Below are positions 43,505 to 52,744 of a stretch of 64,000 nucleotides of DNA, one piece after another (the stretch's first letter is position 1; every line of letters begins with the position of its first letter). The stretch comes from Algoriphagus sp. A40 (GTDB taxonomy: Bacteria; Bacteroidota; Bacteroidia; Cytophagales; Cyclobacteriaceae), in contig NZ_MUNY01000039.1 of assembly GCF_002002735.1 (NCBI RefSeq), positions 87,243-151,242 of the forward strand, in the 5' to 3' direction. A program made the translations under genes and the position numbers. The notes beneath the pieces were generated by a model. The model saw only the letters and a list, made by a program, of their open reading frames with translations, made no database searches and had not been told where the DNA came from.

Positions 43505-46500
43505 TTATTGAATCAGAGGAAAGGTGAGATAAAATGTCGTCCCTTTCCCAAGTTCGGTATCAAACCAAATCTTGCCTCCCGCAGTCTCCACACCGCTTTT
43601 TGCGATAGCTAAACCAAGACCTGATCCAGTTGACTTGGTGCTGAAGTTGGGGATAAAGATTTTGTCCCGAAGCTCTGGCGGAATCCCTTTCCCATTGTCG
43701 GTGATTTCAAGAAACACCGCCTGCTCGGTCATCCACAACCAGATGCGGATGTGGGGTGCTTCTTCCTGAGGGACTGCCTGGATTCCATTGATGATCAGAT
43801 TGGATATCACCCGGCCAAAGAGCTTGTCATCCCCCATGATGGTAATCTCATCGGTAAAGGAATCGTCCTGAAAATCTAACTGAACTCGCTTGTCATTTTT
43901 GAACAGTTCCAGGACTTTGTTTACCACACCTTTGAAATTCATCAGCTCATTTTTGGGCAGTGGCATTTTTGCAAAAGTGGAAAATGAAGACGCAATCCCA
44001 CTCAATGCATCCACTTGATGGATCAAGGTTTCCAACGATTTGCGGAGCTTTTGCTGATCCTCCAGCTTCCCCTCCTGCTCCAATCGGAGCAAGTGCTGCA
44101 GGGTAAGCTTCATCGGAGTAAGCGGATTTTTGATTTCATGGGCGACCTGCTTGGCCATTTCCCGCCAAGCAGATTCCTTTTCAGTGGAAGCTAGTACCTT
44201 TTTACTGGCTTCCAATTTATAAAGCATGTTGTTGTATTCGTTGACCAGCAAGCCGATTTCATCTTTGGAGGACCAATACATGGGTTCGTTATTTTCCAGA
44301 TTGGTCGCCTTTAATTTTTGCGTAAGCAGCTTGAATGGCAAAGTCAGATTCTTGGAAACAAAGGAGGAAACGATCAAAAAGAGGATGAAGATGACCACGA
44401 AGGCATTGAAAATATTGCTCAAAACATCCGAAATCAAAGAATTGAGTTCAGTCTCCGACTCGAAAAACGGCACGGCCAAAATGCCAATATTGGATTGATC
44501 CACTTGGGACGGCACGGCTAAATAGACTGTCTGATATCTCAGCTTCCCTATTTTCTCGTCCAGCAGGAGTTGGATTTGATTTTTCTCCGTGATTCCAGCC
44601 AAGGCAGAAGGATTGATCCAGGGAGAAAGAATTTTTTTGTCAAAAATATTCGGGCGATTTGTCGATTCGAGGTATCCGGTCGGAGTATACAGGTGGATAT
44701 CACTGGCGATGGTATTTGCCAACGCATTGATTTCTTCATTGAGCAAGTCGCGGTCCACGCTTGCAGGATTTTGGTTGTTGAAAAAAGCACCCAGATTGCT
44801 CCGGATCAGACTTGCCTTCTCGATGTATTGCCTGTTGAGATCGTCCCGATAACTCCCTCCCAGCAATCCAATCGTGATGATGGATATAATGATGATGGGG
44901 AAAAAGAAGGCAAAATTCAGGTACAACTGAAGCTTGGTGGAGTAATTGAACTCAAAATCCCGATAGCCTTTAAACAGCGTATTCAAAAGAATCGCCAAAA
45001 AAGTCATAAAAACAAAGGCTACAAAAAACAGGGAAATATTTCCAAAAAACTGCGAAAGGGAAATCGTGGGAGAGGAAAGCAGGATCACTTCATCCCCATT
45101 TCTCAATCCAAAATGATGATATTCTTGAAATAGCACCCCATTTTGAAACAACTGATTACGGTTCAAAATTTCCGAAAATTCCCCCTGGTTGTAATTGAAG
45201 GTACCTGAGCTTCGCAGCAGTTCTTTTCCCTGAAATACCGCATAGTCATAATTCAAAGGATCCAGCTTTTCGGCATATTTCCGATCCAACAAAAGCTTGG
45301 GATATACACTTCCTGGCTGGATTCGAAGTTGGTTCAATTCCAGATAAACCGTTCCAAGCAAATTATCTTCCCTCAAAATCGGTATAAACGCCACGAACTT
45401 ATTGCTGGCGGTAGTCTCCTTTCCCCTAATAAAATACAGATCTCTCACCCCGGTGGCGAGGTCGCTTTTCACGTATTCCTGTCTCAATTCTTTCAATTCT
45501 TGCCTTTCGGCCGGACCTTGGATTTGTTGTCCAGTTGCCGAGAAAATCCGAACTACTACTTCAAACTGATCAAAGTAATTATCGAGGTAAATCCGCCGGA
45601 TCTTGGTTTCAACTGGGTCTTTAGAAAGCAAAGGGTCAGCCATCCGGTTCTGAATGAAAAGGTCATTTTTCACCCTGTTGAAAATATCCCCAAGAAAAAA
45701 CTCCGTCATCACATCATTTTCGATCAGGTTCTGATTGGCAAATCTGGTTTTTGAAAGAATCAAGCGCTCTCTTTCGGATTGAAAAGTGCTCACTCCAATG
45801 ATGGTAGCAGTGATCAGGCAGGCATAAAAAAAGGTCAAAAAAGTATCGAGCCCCAATCGAAAAACATTCTGAAAAAGCTCAAAGCGGATGATGCTGAACA
45901 AGAAAAAAAGATGGATCAACCAAACCATCCCAAGCCAAAAGCTGAAGTAAAAAGCAATTCCCAAGAGGGGTGTCCCGATAATAACCAGGTAATTGTAATA
46001 GATTCGTTTATTGCCTCTGACACTGAGCAATAGACTGAATAATGTCAATGAGATAAGCACATAGACCGATCCGAACAAAAAGAGAATAAAAAAACTCAGG
46101 CCTTTGAACCAGTCAAATGTTGGGATGGAACGGATGTCGAGTACCCATTGGGAATTGAAAATGAGATCCCTGGGAAGAAACCATACCAACGCAAAAAAGA
46201 ACGTACTGATGGATATGGCCAACACCAAACCGATCTCAAAGTTCCGGCCATGATCAAGAGTTGCCACCTTTTGAAAGGCTCTTTTTGAATAAAGCTGGTA
46301 AATGGTCAAACCCAGGATAAACACTGCGCATCCGGTATTGAGCATCAAGTCACCCAGACTTGGATTAAGCCAGGAGGAGGCATAGTTGACCGGATCAAAA
46401 AGGGGAAATTCAAAATAATCCCCCGGAAAATTAAACAAAAGCATAAATGCCCTGACGGTAACCAGAATTAACAAACCATAACCGATGGTCTGCCAGGGAT

Positions 46501-47209
46501 ACCCTTTCCGCCATTTTTTTCGCAGAAAATCAAAGCTCAACAGGAAATACAGCAGAAATACCGAGCAAATGAAAACAAGCAGTGCAGTGTTGGAAACTCT
46601 GCCAACAGGCTCATATCCCAGTTGAAAACTTATTCCGAAAATTGGTTTATCGGATACAGAATTTACCTGATACGCACCATCGGAAGGGTTGGAAAAAAGC
46701 TGAAAACGATCATTTCCGAAAAAATCAGGGTTTGGTCCGGTTTTGAGATAGTCGTTTTCAATAGATCCTGGCCAGATCAGACGCAGCACATGAACCAGAT
46801 AATAGTCAGTAGAATTTCGATTGATTTTCCGGACTTTCACAAAAAAAGTCCCAAATGGATCTTCCAAAAGCTGGTATTCCTGGGAGAGGTCCAATCCTGA
46901 AAAATCAAGAGTAAGGGTGAAATCAGACCAAAAGAGCAGCTGCCCACCTGCATCCAAAACAAAAAATGGATGTCTGTGGTCAGGATTGCTGACACGCTCA
47001 AAAGTGATCGGTTCCTCGGGGCGAACTTCCATCAAAACCCGGATAAAATCTTCATCAAACTGGTTGTCTACCAGCTGGATTTTGTTTTGGATTGCCCCAA
47101 CGTATTTCTCTTCTTCGCTTTTCTGAAAAACGAAAAAATTCAAAATCAGAACTATCAGAAGAGAAATTACGCTGATCAGGATGACCAGCCTGCGGGTTTG
47201 GAAGCTCAT
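43505..47209 (-). CDS. NtrY-like membrane sensor histidine kinase
   Basis: This 1234-aa protein has an N-terminal helix (about 8-28), a first extracytoplasmic region (to about 200), a cluster of roughly eight helices (about 205-460), a second extracytoplasmic sensor (about 480-720), further helices near 735-760 and 780-805, another sensor part, and a last helix near 935-955. A HAMP-like linker ends at EIGLLVNEYNNMLYKLEASKKV. HisKA has AHEIKNPLTPMKLT (His about 1024), the N-box is SNLIINGIQAVP, the G1 box DNGKGIPP and the G2 box GSGLGLAI. It resembles NtrY kinases. No response regulator is adjacent. Such a double sensor with a 7TM-like core is unusual in length. Confidence 0.88.
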   Translation of the reverse strand: MSFQTRRLVILISVISLLIVLILNFFVFQKSEEEKYVGAIQNKIQLVDNQFDEDFIRVLMEVRPEEPITFERVSNPDHRHPFFVLDAGGQLLFWSDFTLTLDFSGLDLSQEYQLLEDPFGTFFVKVRKINRNSTDYYLVHVLRLIWPGSIENDYLKTGPNPDFFGNDRFQLFSNPSDGAYQVNSVSDKPIFGISFQLGYEPVGRVSNTALLVFICSVFLLYFLLSFDFLRKKWRKGYPWQTIGYGLLILVTVRAFMLLFNFPGDYFEFPLFDPVNYASSWLNPSLGDLMLNTGCAVFILGLTIYQLYSKRAFQKVATLDHGRNFEIGLVLAISISTFFFALVWFLPRDLIFNSQWVLDIRSIPTFDWFKGLSFFILFLFGSVYVLISLTLFSLLLSVRGNKRIYYNYLVIIGTPLLGIAFYFSFWLGMVWLIHLFFLFSIIRFELFQNVFRLGLDTFLTFFYACLITATIIGVSTFQSERERLILSKTRFANQNLIENDVMTEFFLGDIFNRVKNDLFIQNRMADPLLSKDPVETKIRRIYLDNYFDQFEVVVRIFSATGQQIQGPAERQELKELRQEYVKSDLATGVRDLYFIRGKETTASNKFVAFIPILREDNLLGTVYLELNQLRIQPGSVYPKLLLDRKYAEKLDPLNYDYAVFQGKELLRSSGTFNYNQGEFSEILNRNQLFQNGVLFQEYHHFGLRNGDEVILLSSPTISLSQFFGNISLFFVAFVFMTFLAILLNTLFKGYRDFEFNYSTKLQLYLNFAFFFPIIIISIITIGLLGGSYRDDLNRQYIEKASLIRSNLGAFFNNQNPASVDRDLLNEEINALANTIASDIHLYTPTGYLESTNRPNIFDKKILSPWINPSALAGITEKNQIQLLLDEKIGKLRYQTVYLAVPSQVDQSNIGILAVPFFESETELNSLISDVLSNIFNAFVVIFILFLIVSSFVSKNLTLPFKLLTQKLKATNLENNEPMYWSSKDEIGLLVNEYNNMLYKLEASKKVLASTEKESAWREMAKQVAHEIKNPLTPMKLTLQHLLRLEQEGKLEDQQKLRKSLETLIHQVDALSGIASSFSTFAKMPLPKNELMNFKGVVNKVLELFKNDKRVQLDFQDDSFTDEITIMGDDKLFGRVISNLIINGIQAVPQEEAPHIRIWLWMTEQAVFLEITDNGKGIPPELRDKIFIPNFSTKSTGSGLGLAIAKSGVETAGGKIWFDTELGKGTTFYLTFPLIQ

Positions 47210-47221
47210 TTAGGCTAAAAA

Positions 47222-47256
47222 TAAAAAAGCAAAGTCTGGTATCAAACTTTGCTTTT
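47222..47256 (-). terminator. Rho-independent terminator at the end of the respiratory gene run
   Basis: An 11-bp stem AAAAGCAAAGT / ACTTTGCTTTT (47225-47235, 47246-47256) is followed on the minus strand by TTTTTTATTTTT. It lies 8 bp after the stop of the 81-aa gene and just before the kinase gene at 47209. Confidence 0.88.
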
Positions 47257-47263
47257 GCATCTC

Positions 47264-47509
47264 TTATCGGAGAGAGAGTTTTGCCTTCCGTTTTTTGGCT
47301 GTTCTATACCATAAAAAGCCTATAACCGCTGCCATCAGGTAAGGCATGACAAAGAGATATAGGATACCGTTGTTCAATCCTGCGCCAATGGTGGTTTCCC
47401 CGTTGCTGACGTTGTTTTCCACCGATGCCCGGCACATGGAGCACTGTGCCCAGCTGGATACCTGAAAAACCAGGAAGAAAATGACGAGAAGGAAATATTT
47501 ACGTTTCAT
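47264..47509 (-). CDS. Small exported membrane protein with CxxC motif
   Basis: This 81-aa protein has a signal peptide (YFLLVIFFLVFQVSSWAQ) followed at once by CSMCRASVENNVSNGET, then one helix (LYLFVMPYLMAAVIGFLWY) and a basic tail (RTAKKRKAKLSLR). It closes the run of cytochrome oxidase assembly genes. The CxxC in the periplasm suggests a copper or thiol role, but this is inference from context. Confidence 0.75.
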   Translation of the reverse strand: MKRKYFLLVIFFLVFQVSSWAQCSMCRASVENNVSNGETTIGAGLNNGILYLFVMPYLMAAVIGFLWYRTAKKRKAKLSLR

Positions 47510-47635
47510 GCTAATCTAATTTACCGCTAATTGGGTTTGTTGATTTGAATTCCCAAACCAATTCAAACTTTACTATCATCTTCTATTCCGTGTCTCCGCT
47601 TTCAAATTCCATCTGGACGAGTCCGGAGGATTTAA

Positions 47636-48190
47636 TTAATGTGTGTAATAAGGACTGATCATCAGGTAAACGATCACTCCGCTGATGGACACATAAAGCC
47701 AAATCGGATAGGCAAATTTAACCACTTTCCGGTGTTTTTCACGCTGGTCGGTATAGCCATAATAGTAAGCGAAAAGAATCGGAAACAACGCGACAGCCGC
47801 CAAGATGATGTGAGTGATCAACAGGAAGTAATAAACCGAGCGGATCAGACCCTCCCCTCCAAAGCTCGTGCTTTCTGCCGCACCATGGTACACCACATAG
47901 GAAATCAGGAAAACAGCTCCTAAAGCAAACGCAACAGTCATCGTGGCACCATGGTAATGGTATAGCTTTTTCTTAATGAAAATCAACCCAACAATAAGTG
48001 CAACTGAAGCCGAGGTATTGATCACTGCATTCAGATGTGGCAGAAAATAAACCCAATCACCCAGGGTTGTGATCTTGGCCGGCATGAAAAGTAAAACCGC
48101 CACGGCCAATGGAATCACAATAGAAATCCCAATGATCCAATTTTTCACTTTTGCTTCCTGCTGAAGCGTTGCTGCCTTATTTGCTGCCAT
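47636..48190 (-). CDS. DUF420 (CtaM-like) membrane protein
   Basis: This 184-aa protein has five predicted helices (about 17-34, 45-68, 82-100, 115-140 and 155-178). The pattern LPHLNAVINTSASVALIVGLIFIKKKLYHYHGATMTVAFALGAVFLISYVVYHG is typical of DUF420, whose members (CtaM) are needed for heme-copper oxidase maturation. His residues in the helices may bind metal or heme. It overlaps the start of the SCO gene stop region by 14 bp, showing translational coupling. Confidence 0.88.
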   Translation of the reverse strand: MAANKAATLQQEAKVKNWIIGISIVIPLAVAVLLFMPAKITTLGDWVYFLPHLNAVINTSASVALIVGLIFIKKKLYHYHGATMTVAFALGAVFLISYVVYHGAAESTSFGGEGLIRSVYYFLLITHIILAAVALFPILFAYYYGYTDQREKHRKVVKFAYPIWLYVSISGVIVYLMISPYYTH

Positions 48191-48845
48191 GCAATAGTAC
48201 TTTTGTTTCTAACATCAATAAGTCCACATCCTCTCGATTTGTTCCGCTGTAGTAGCCACGAATTCGACCTAATTCATCTATAAGCATGAATTTATCGGTA
48301 TGGACAAAGTCATCAGGAACCCCATTTCCATCAATAGTGGGGATCACAAATCCGCAACGAGCCAAAGCGTAGGTTTCTGCTTTTGGCCCGGAAAGAAAGT
48401 GCCATTTACCGGGAATAGCATTGTGCTCATCGGCATATTCTTTCAAAATCGCAGGTGTATCATACTCCGGATCAATGCTGATAGACATAATCTGAACTTT
48501 TGGTTCGTCCCGAAACATATCATTGACCCGCTCCATTTCCTTGGACATGACCGGACAGATGCTTGGGCAGGAGGTAAAAAAGAAATCCACAATTGTGATT
48601 TTTCCCTCCATTTCAGCACGACCAACTGGAATACCTTCCTGATTGGGAAAAGAAAACTCTGGAATAAAATGTTGGGTGGTATCGGTTACCGGACACTCCT
48701 GAAATGGATTATCGACTCCCTTTTGGAAAAAAATAGGAAGGTCATATTCGTTTTTCCCAAACCCTCTCAAAAACAGGAATACCAAAACAGGAATCAACAG
48801 GATGCACACCAACACCATTCCCTGCAATAATCTTAATCCTTTCAT
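48177..48845 (-). CDS. SCO/SenC copper chaperone for cytochrome oxidase
   Basis: This 222-aa protein has an N-terminal membrane anchor (about 8-27) and a periplasmic thioredoxin-like domain. Copper ligands Cys93 and Cys97 (TSCPSICPVM) and His182 (DFVHTDKF) are all present. SCO proteins deliver copper to the CuA centre of subunit II. It overlaps DUF420 by 14 bp and follows the oxidase subunit genes after a terminator-like hairpin at 48952, so it may have its own promoter in 48846-48951. Confidence 0.94.
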   Translation of the reverse strand: MKGLRLLQGMVLVCILLIPVLVFLFLRGFGKNEYDLPIFFQKGVDNPFQECPVTDTTQHFIPEFSFPNQEGIPVGRAEMEGKITIVDFFFTSCPSICPVMSKEMERVNDMFRDEPKVQIMSISIDPEYDTPAILKEYADEHNAIPGKWHFLSGPKAETYALARCGFVIPTIDGNGVPDDFVHTDKFMLIDELGRIRGYYSGTNREDVDLLMLETKVLLHGSK

Positions 48846-48951
48846 CTGTTTATTACTTATTTTTCAAAGGTCAGATGGAATCTCGCATGAATAGTAATCT
48901 TTCCTCTGTGTAACATTTGAGTCATGCTCGATTTCATAATAGTCTAATAAC

Positions 48952-48984
48952 AAAAAAGAAGGTTGAAGTGATTCACCTCAACCT
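48952..48984 (-). terminator. Terminator-like hairpin after the oxidase subunit IV gene
   Basis: An 11-bp near-perfect stem AGGTTGAAGTG / CACCTCAACCT (loop ATT) is followed on the minus strand by TCTTTTTTGT. It lies 27 bp beyond the subunit IV stop. It separates the structural oxidase genes from the sco-DUF420 group. Confidence 0.82.
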
Positions 48985-49010
48985 GCCTTTTTATTGAATA
49001 AATCGATTTT

Positions 49011-49340
49011 TTACCAACGCATAAGGAAGATCTCAGAACCTTCTTTGACGAGAACAATAATCAACCACACAAGGAAAATCAAAGGCACAATGATCGAGTA
49101 AAACAAAGGCTTCACTTCGTCACCCAAGTGCATAAATTCCAGCATAATGTATTTTGCCTTCCAAACCGTCAAGGCCATAAAGGCACCATAAAGCAAGATT
49201 CCACGACCCATGGTAAAAGCCATGATAAATTCCACAACGGTGATCGCCAGCAGGATACCTGCAGTTTTCCAGATTTTCTTGATCTTTTCTTCGTTGCGCG
49301 TCTCAACTACCAGGGTTGATTTGTTTTCTTGAATTTCCAT
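49011..49340 (-). CDS. Cytochrome c oxidase subunit IV family protein
   Basis: This 109-aa protein has three hydrophobic segments (about 28-46, 50-62 and 82-102). The pattern KIWKTAGILLAITVVEFIMAFTMG then MALTVWKAKYIMLEFMHLGDEVKPLFYSIIVPLIFLVWLIIVLVKEG is typical of prokaryotic COX4 (CtaF/CyoD-like). It lies 20 bp after the subunit III gene. It is an accessory subunit of the aa3 oxidase encoded upstream. Confidence 0.9.
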   Translation of the reverse strand: MEIQENKSTLVVETRNEEKIKKIWKTAGILLAITVVEFIMAFTMGRGILLYGAFMALTVWKAKYIMLEFMHLGDEVKPLFYSIIVPLIFLVWLIIVLVKEGSEIFLMRW

Positions 49341-49360
49341 ATTTCAAAGATTTTAAATGC

Positions 49361-50137
49361 TTAGATCAGATAGAACAAGGTAAATACGAATACCCAAACC
49401 AGATCTACAAAGTGCCAATAGAGCCCGATTTTTTCTACCATTTCATAGTGGCCTCTTTTATCATAAACCCCAACTGCCGCTTGGTAGAAGCATAGGAAAA
49501 GTAAAAACACTCCGATAGTCACGTGGAATCCGTGGAAACCGGTGATAAAGAAAAACAACTGAGCAAAGCCGGCAGGTCCATATTCGTTCACGTGCAGGTT
49601 AGCACCGAATACAGTCTCCTGAACGACTTTTCCTAGCGAATTAACATAGGTCATTACACTTCCGCCATCTGTACCATGGATAAAGTGATTCCACTCCCAA
49701 GCTTGGCAGCTAAGGAAGGTAATACCTCCTACCAATGTCCAAAGCATCCATTTTACTACGTCATTTCTGTCATTTCTATGACCAGCTTCTACCGCAAGTA
49801 CCATGGTCACAGAGCTGGCGATCAGGATAAAGGTCATGATTCCGACGAAAATCAAGGGTGCCTGTACTCCGTGAAGAAAAGGAAGTGCTTCAAACACCAT
49901 CTCCGGCACAGGCCAATACTCATTTGAGCCGGCAAAGGTATCTGCTGGTCCAGCGTAGGCCGGGTAGCTCACACGAATGGATATGTATGTAATCAGGAAA
50001 GCCGCAAAAGTGAAGATGTCGGAAAGCAGGAAAAACCACATCATGAGTTTTCCATAGCTGGCCTTCAGGGGTTCGTTACCTCCATTCCAAACGCCTCGTT
50101 TCGAGCTTATTCCAATAGCAGTAGAATGCGCAGACAT
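49361..50137 (-). CDS. ctaE: Cytochrome c oxidase subunit III
   Basis: This 258-aa protein has the subunit III helices, with KLMMWFFLLSDIFTFAAFLITYISIRV, VTMVLAVEAGHRNDRNDVVKWMLWTLVGGITFLSCQAWEWNHFI, FITGFHGFHVTIGVFLLFLCFYQAAV and the closing GLYWHFVDLVWVFVFTLFYLI. The conserved Glu/His residues of the proton-pumping oxidases' subunit III are visible. It lies 28 bp downstream of a second, shorter subunit III gene. Confidence 0.95.
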   Translation of the reverse strand: MSAHSTAIGISSKRGVWNGGNEPLKASYGKLMMWFFLLSDIFTFAAFLITYISIRVSYPAYAGPADTFAGSNEYWPVPEMVFEALPFLHGVQAPLIFVGIMTFILIASSVTMVLAVEAGHRNDRNDVVKWMLWTLVGGITFLSCQAWEWNHFIHGTDGGSVMTYVNSLGKVVQETVFGANLHVNEYGPAGFAQLFFFITGFHGFHVTIGVFLLFLCFYQAAVGVYDKRGHYEMVEKIGLYWHFVDLVWVFVFTLFYLI

Positions 50138-50165
50138 AATTTATTGATTTGTACCAGGTTTTATT

Positions 50166-50747
50166 TTAATGATTCAGAAGCAAAAACATAAACAGATATA
50201 GCCACAAGCCACCTAGAAAATGCCAGTAAGTAGTGGCCATTTCCATAGTATTCAAAGCTCGGGAATGAACCTTCAGTCTGAAGGTCGAAATTAATACAAT
50301 AATAAGAAATATCACACCGGATATCAGGTGCACTGCATGCAGTCCGGTGAAAACATAAAGAAATGAACCAGACGGATTGCCAACAAAGAAAACCTCCCGA
50401 TCCACCATGGCCACCCAGCTATACCACTGTCCCACCAGGAATGCAATTCCCAACAAAACAGTAAGCACCATCCCGATTTTTAGGTTCGCGAAATTATCCT
50501 TTCGTGCAGAATAATAGGCCCAATGTAGGGTTACACTGCTAAGAAGGGCTATGCCGGAAGTGACCCAGAATATTTCAGGAAGATCGTATTCCAGCCAATT
50601 TCCCTCAGACTGTCTCACAATGTAAGCACTTGTCAATCCGGCAAAAACCATCACCACGGAAACCATAAACAACCAAAGAGCAAATTTCTTTGGGTTCATG
50701 GAGATAGGCTGTTCAACCAAATCTGCGTATTTAAGTTCTCTTTCCAT
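50166..50747 (-). CDS. Cytochrome c oxidase subunit III-like protein (short paralogue)
   Basis: This 193-aa protein has five helices: KKFALWLFMVSVVMVFAGLTSAYIV, FWVTSGIALLSSVTLHWAYYSA, IGMVLTVLLGIAFLVGQWYSW, YVFTGLHAVHLISGVIFLIIVLI and TYWHFLGGLWLYLFMFLLL. It is a heme-copper oxidase subunit III. Having two subunit III genes side by side is common in Cytophagales oxidase operons, and the two may form one complex. The gene is 3 bp downstream of the heme O synthase gene. Confidence 0.92.
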   Translation of the reverse strand: MERELKYADLVEQPISMNPKKFALWLFMVSVVMVFAGLTSAYIVRQSEGNWLEYDLPEIFWVTSGIALLSSVTLHWAYYSARKDNFANLKIGMVLTVLLGIAFLVGQWYSWVAMVDREVFFVGNPSGSFLYVFTGLHAVHLISGVIFLIIVLISTFRLKVHSRALNTMEMATTYWHFLGGLWLYLFMFLLLNH

Positions 50748-50750
50748 GAC

Positions 50751-51662
50751 TTAAGGCAATTTGTCGAGCAGATAGGCAATCTGCACGATAGGTAAGTATA
50801 GAAATGAACCAAACATTATCTTTAAGGCCGATTTACGGGAACAATCTCTCATCAGGGAGAAAGTCTGTGCAAGGAACAGAACTCCGCAAACAGTCGCCAC
50901 AATTCCTGAATTCAGGCCCGTCAATCCAAAATAACTTGGCAACAAACCCAATGGAAGCAGGAAGAGTGTATAAATCATAATTTGAATTGCAGTATTCAAA
51001 TCCTGACCACCCCCACTTGGTAATAGTTTGAATCCGGCTCTTTTGTAATCCTCATCGCTAACCCAGGCAATTGCCCAGAAATGAGGAAACTGCCAAATAA
51101 ACTGAATCCCGAAAATTATCAGGGCTTCATAGGTAATGGCACCGGTAGCTGCTGTCCAGCCTAACAAAGGAGGCATCGCACCGGGAATTGCGCCTACGAA
51201 AACCGCAATAGGTCCTACTCTTTTCAGAGGTGTATAAGCAAACACGTATAACACCATACTCAAAATCCCAAGCCAGGTAGTCAATGGATTGGTGAAAATC
51301 CAAAGAAGGGCAATTCCTAGAACAGCCACCAAAGAGGTAAACCAATAAGCCTCCTGAAGGGAAATTAATTGAAGGGGAAGGGGACGGTTTTGGGTTCGTT
51401 TCATCAACTTGTCCAAGTCACGTTCCATGATTTCATTGGCAGCACCTGAGGCACCTGAAATCAGAAAACCGCCTAAAGCCAAGCCCAGAAAACCGGACCA
51501 TCCAAAGCTGGCACCGGTATCACCAAGGATATAACCGAACACAGCCGAGAAAGTAACCAAAGCTGAAAGCCTCAGCTTGATCAAGTCTGAATATGCTTTG
51601 ATCCTATCACGGATCAAAGTGGATATAGAATGGTCAGTTACGTCAACTGTCCTCATTATCAA
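50751..51662 (-). CDS. ctaB: Protoheme IX farnesyltransferase (heme O synthase)
   Basis: This 303-aa UbiA-family enzyme has about nine helices. Prenyl-diphosphate/Mg motif NEIMERDLDKLMKRTQNRPLP is the NxxxDxxxD-type signature of CtaB/CyoE, and the second acidic motif is in WVSDEDYKRAGFKLLP. It adds farnesyl to heme b to give heme O, the precursor of heme A. The start at 51662 overlaps the ctaA stop at 51659-51661; ATG 51656 is an alternative. Confidence 0.95.
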   Translation of the reverse strand: MIMRTVDVTDHSISTLIRDRIKAYSDLIKLRLSALVTFSAVFGYILGDTGASFGWSGFLGLALGGFLISGASGAANEIMERDLDKLMKRTQNRPLPLQLISLQEAYWFTSLVAVLGIALLWIFTNPLTTWLGILSMVLYVFAYTPLKRVGPIAVFVGAIPGAMPPLLGWTAATGAITYEALIIFGIQFIWQFPHFWAIAWVSDEDYKRAGFKLLPSGGGQDLNTAIQIMIYTLFLLPLGLLPSYFGLTGLNSGIVATVCGVLFLAQTFSLMRDCSRKSALKIMFGSFLYLPIVQIAYLLDKLP

Positions 51663-52744
51663 TTTGAATTTAACTTAAACTGTAAATGGTCTTTCAACTG
51701 CAGGATCAGCATAAACTGAATTCCCAAAATCAAAGACCCAAGCAATAAGTGAATGGGTTGAAGAAATGCCGGAATACCGAAGTATGCCATGCCAATTCCG
51801 GTCGCAATTTCCAGCAGGATAACCAGCATTAATACTTGTGACCAAAGGTTAACTTTTGACCTTCGTACCGTATAGCGAAAGGCCCAGATAAAGTACAAGA
51901 TGTGCACTCCAAGCAGGACAATTGAAAAGGATCTATGGATTATGAAATCCACTCCTAACCGATCAATCCATTCTTCCCTGAACAAATCTCCAAGAACGAA
52001 AGAAATCTGATCGATTTGCTCCCGGACCTGAGTACCTAATACTACCTGAACCAGCATCAAAACTGTCCCAAGAACAAGAACCCATTGAATTTTGGAAGGA
52101 ACATCTGCTTTCACCACATGACCTTTTTGAAGTCTTTCCGACCGGTGATTGACGTACAATAAAACGCCGACCAAAGCCAAAGCTAGCAGCATGTGAAAGG
52201 TGATCATCCAGGCCAACAAATTGGTGGAAACAACGATCGAACCAATCCATCCGGTAAACAAAACCAATACTAGAGAAACCAAGGAATAGATCGGGATCCA
52301 TTTATCTACCTTCCAAAGTTTGAAAGATTTCCAAACTGTAAGGATAATCAACAAACCGATAACTACACCCAAAAGGCGATTGATGTATTCAATCCAGGTT
52401 TTGGTGGCGTTGAATTCCTCCTCTACCAAGATGGATTTATCATTGGCTATCTGGTTGGCTTTTTCTTTAAAACCCAACTTGTCAAGGGTAGCTACAAACC
52501 TTTCGTTTTTAGCAATTCTTTTTTGAAGATATATCTCCTGGTAATTTACCGGGAGTTGATCGACATGTGTAGGAGGAATCACACTCCCGAAACATTTTGG
52601 CCAATCGGGACAACCCATTCCTGAGCCTGTGCTTCGCACTATCCCACCAACCAAAATCAGAAAATAAACAGCTATCACCGTCAGTGTTGAAACCCGGCGA
52701 AAGCTGTTTATCGAAGTATTAGTGGTGCTTTGATTCATTTCCAA
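51659..52744 (-). CDS. ctaA: Heme A synthase (COX15/CtaA)
   Basis: This 361-aa protein has eight helices in two halves. Motifs include ILVGGIVRSTGSGMGCPDWPKCFG (loop with Cys pair CPDWPKC), WIEYINRLLGVVIGL with the Glu and an Arg-Leu pair, MITFHMLLALALVGV, FIIHRSFSIVLLGVHILYFI, and GIPAFLQPIHLLLGSL. It oxidises the C8 methyl of heme O. It overlaps the end of the subunit I gene by 26 bp, consistent with translational coupling to its target. Confidence 0.95.
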   Translation of the reverse strand: MEMNQSTTNTSINSFRRVSTLTVIAVYFLILVGGIVRSTGSGMGCPDWPKCFGSVIPPTHVDQLPVNYQEIYLQKRIAKNERFVATLDKLGFKEKANQIANDKSILVEEEFNATKTWIEYINRLLGVVIGLLIILTVWKSFKLWKVDKWIPIYSLVSLVLVLFTGWIGSIVVSTNLLAWMITFHMLLALALVGVLLYVNHRSERLQKGHVVKADVPSKIQWVLVLGTVLMLVQVVLGTQVREQIDQISFVLGDLFREEWIDRLGVDFIIHRSFSIVLLGVHILYFIWAFRYTVRRSKVNLWSQVLMLVILLEIATGIGMAYFGIPAFLQPIHLLLGSLILGIQFMLILQLKDHLQFKLNSN

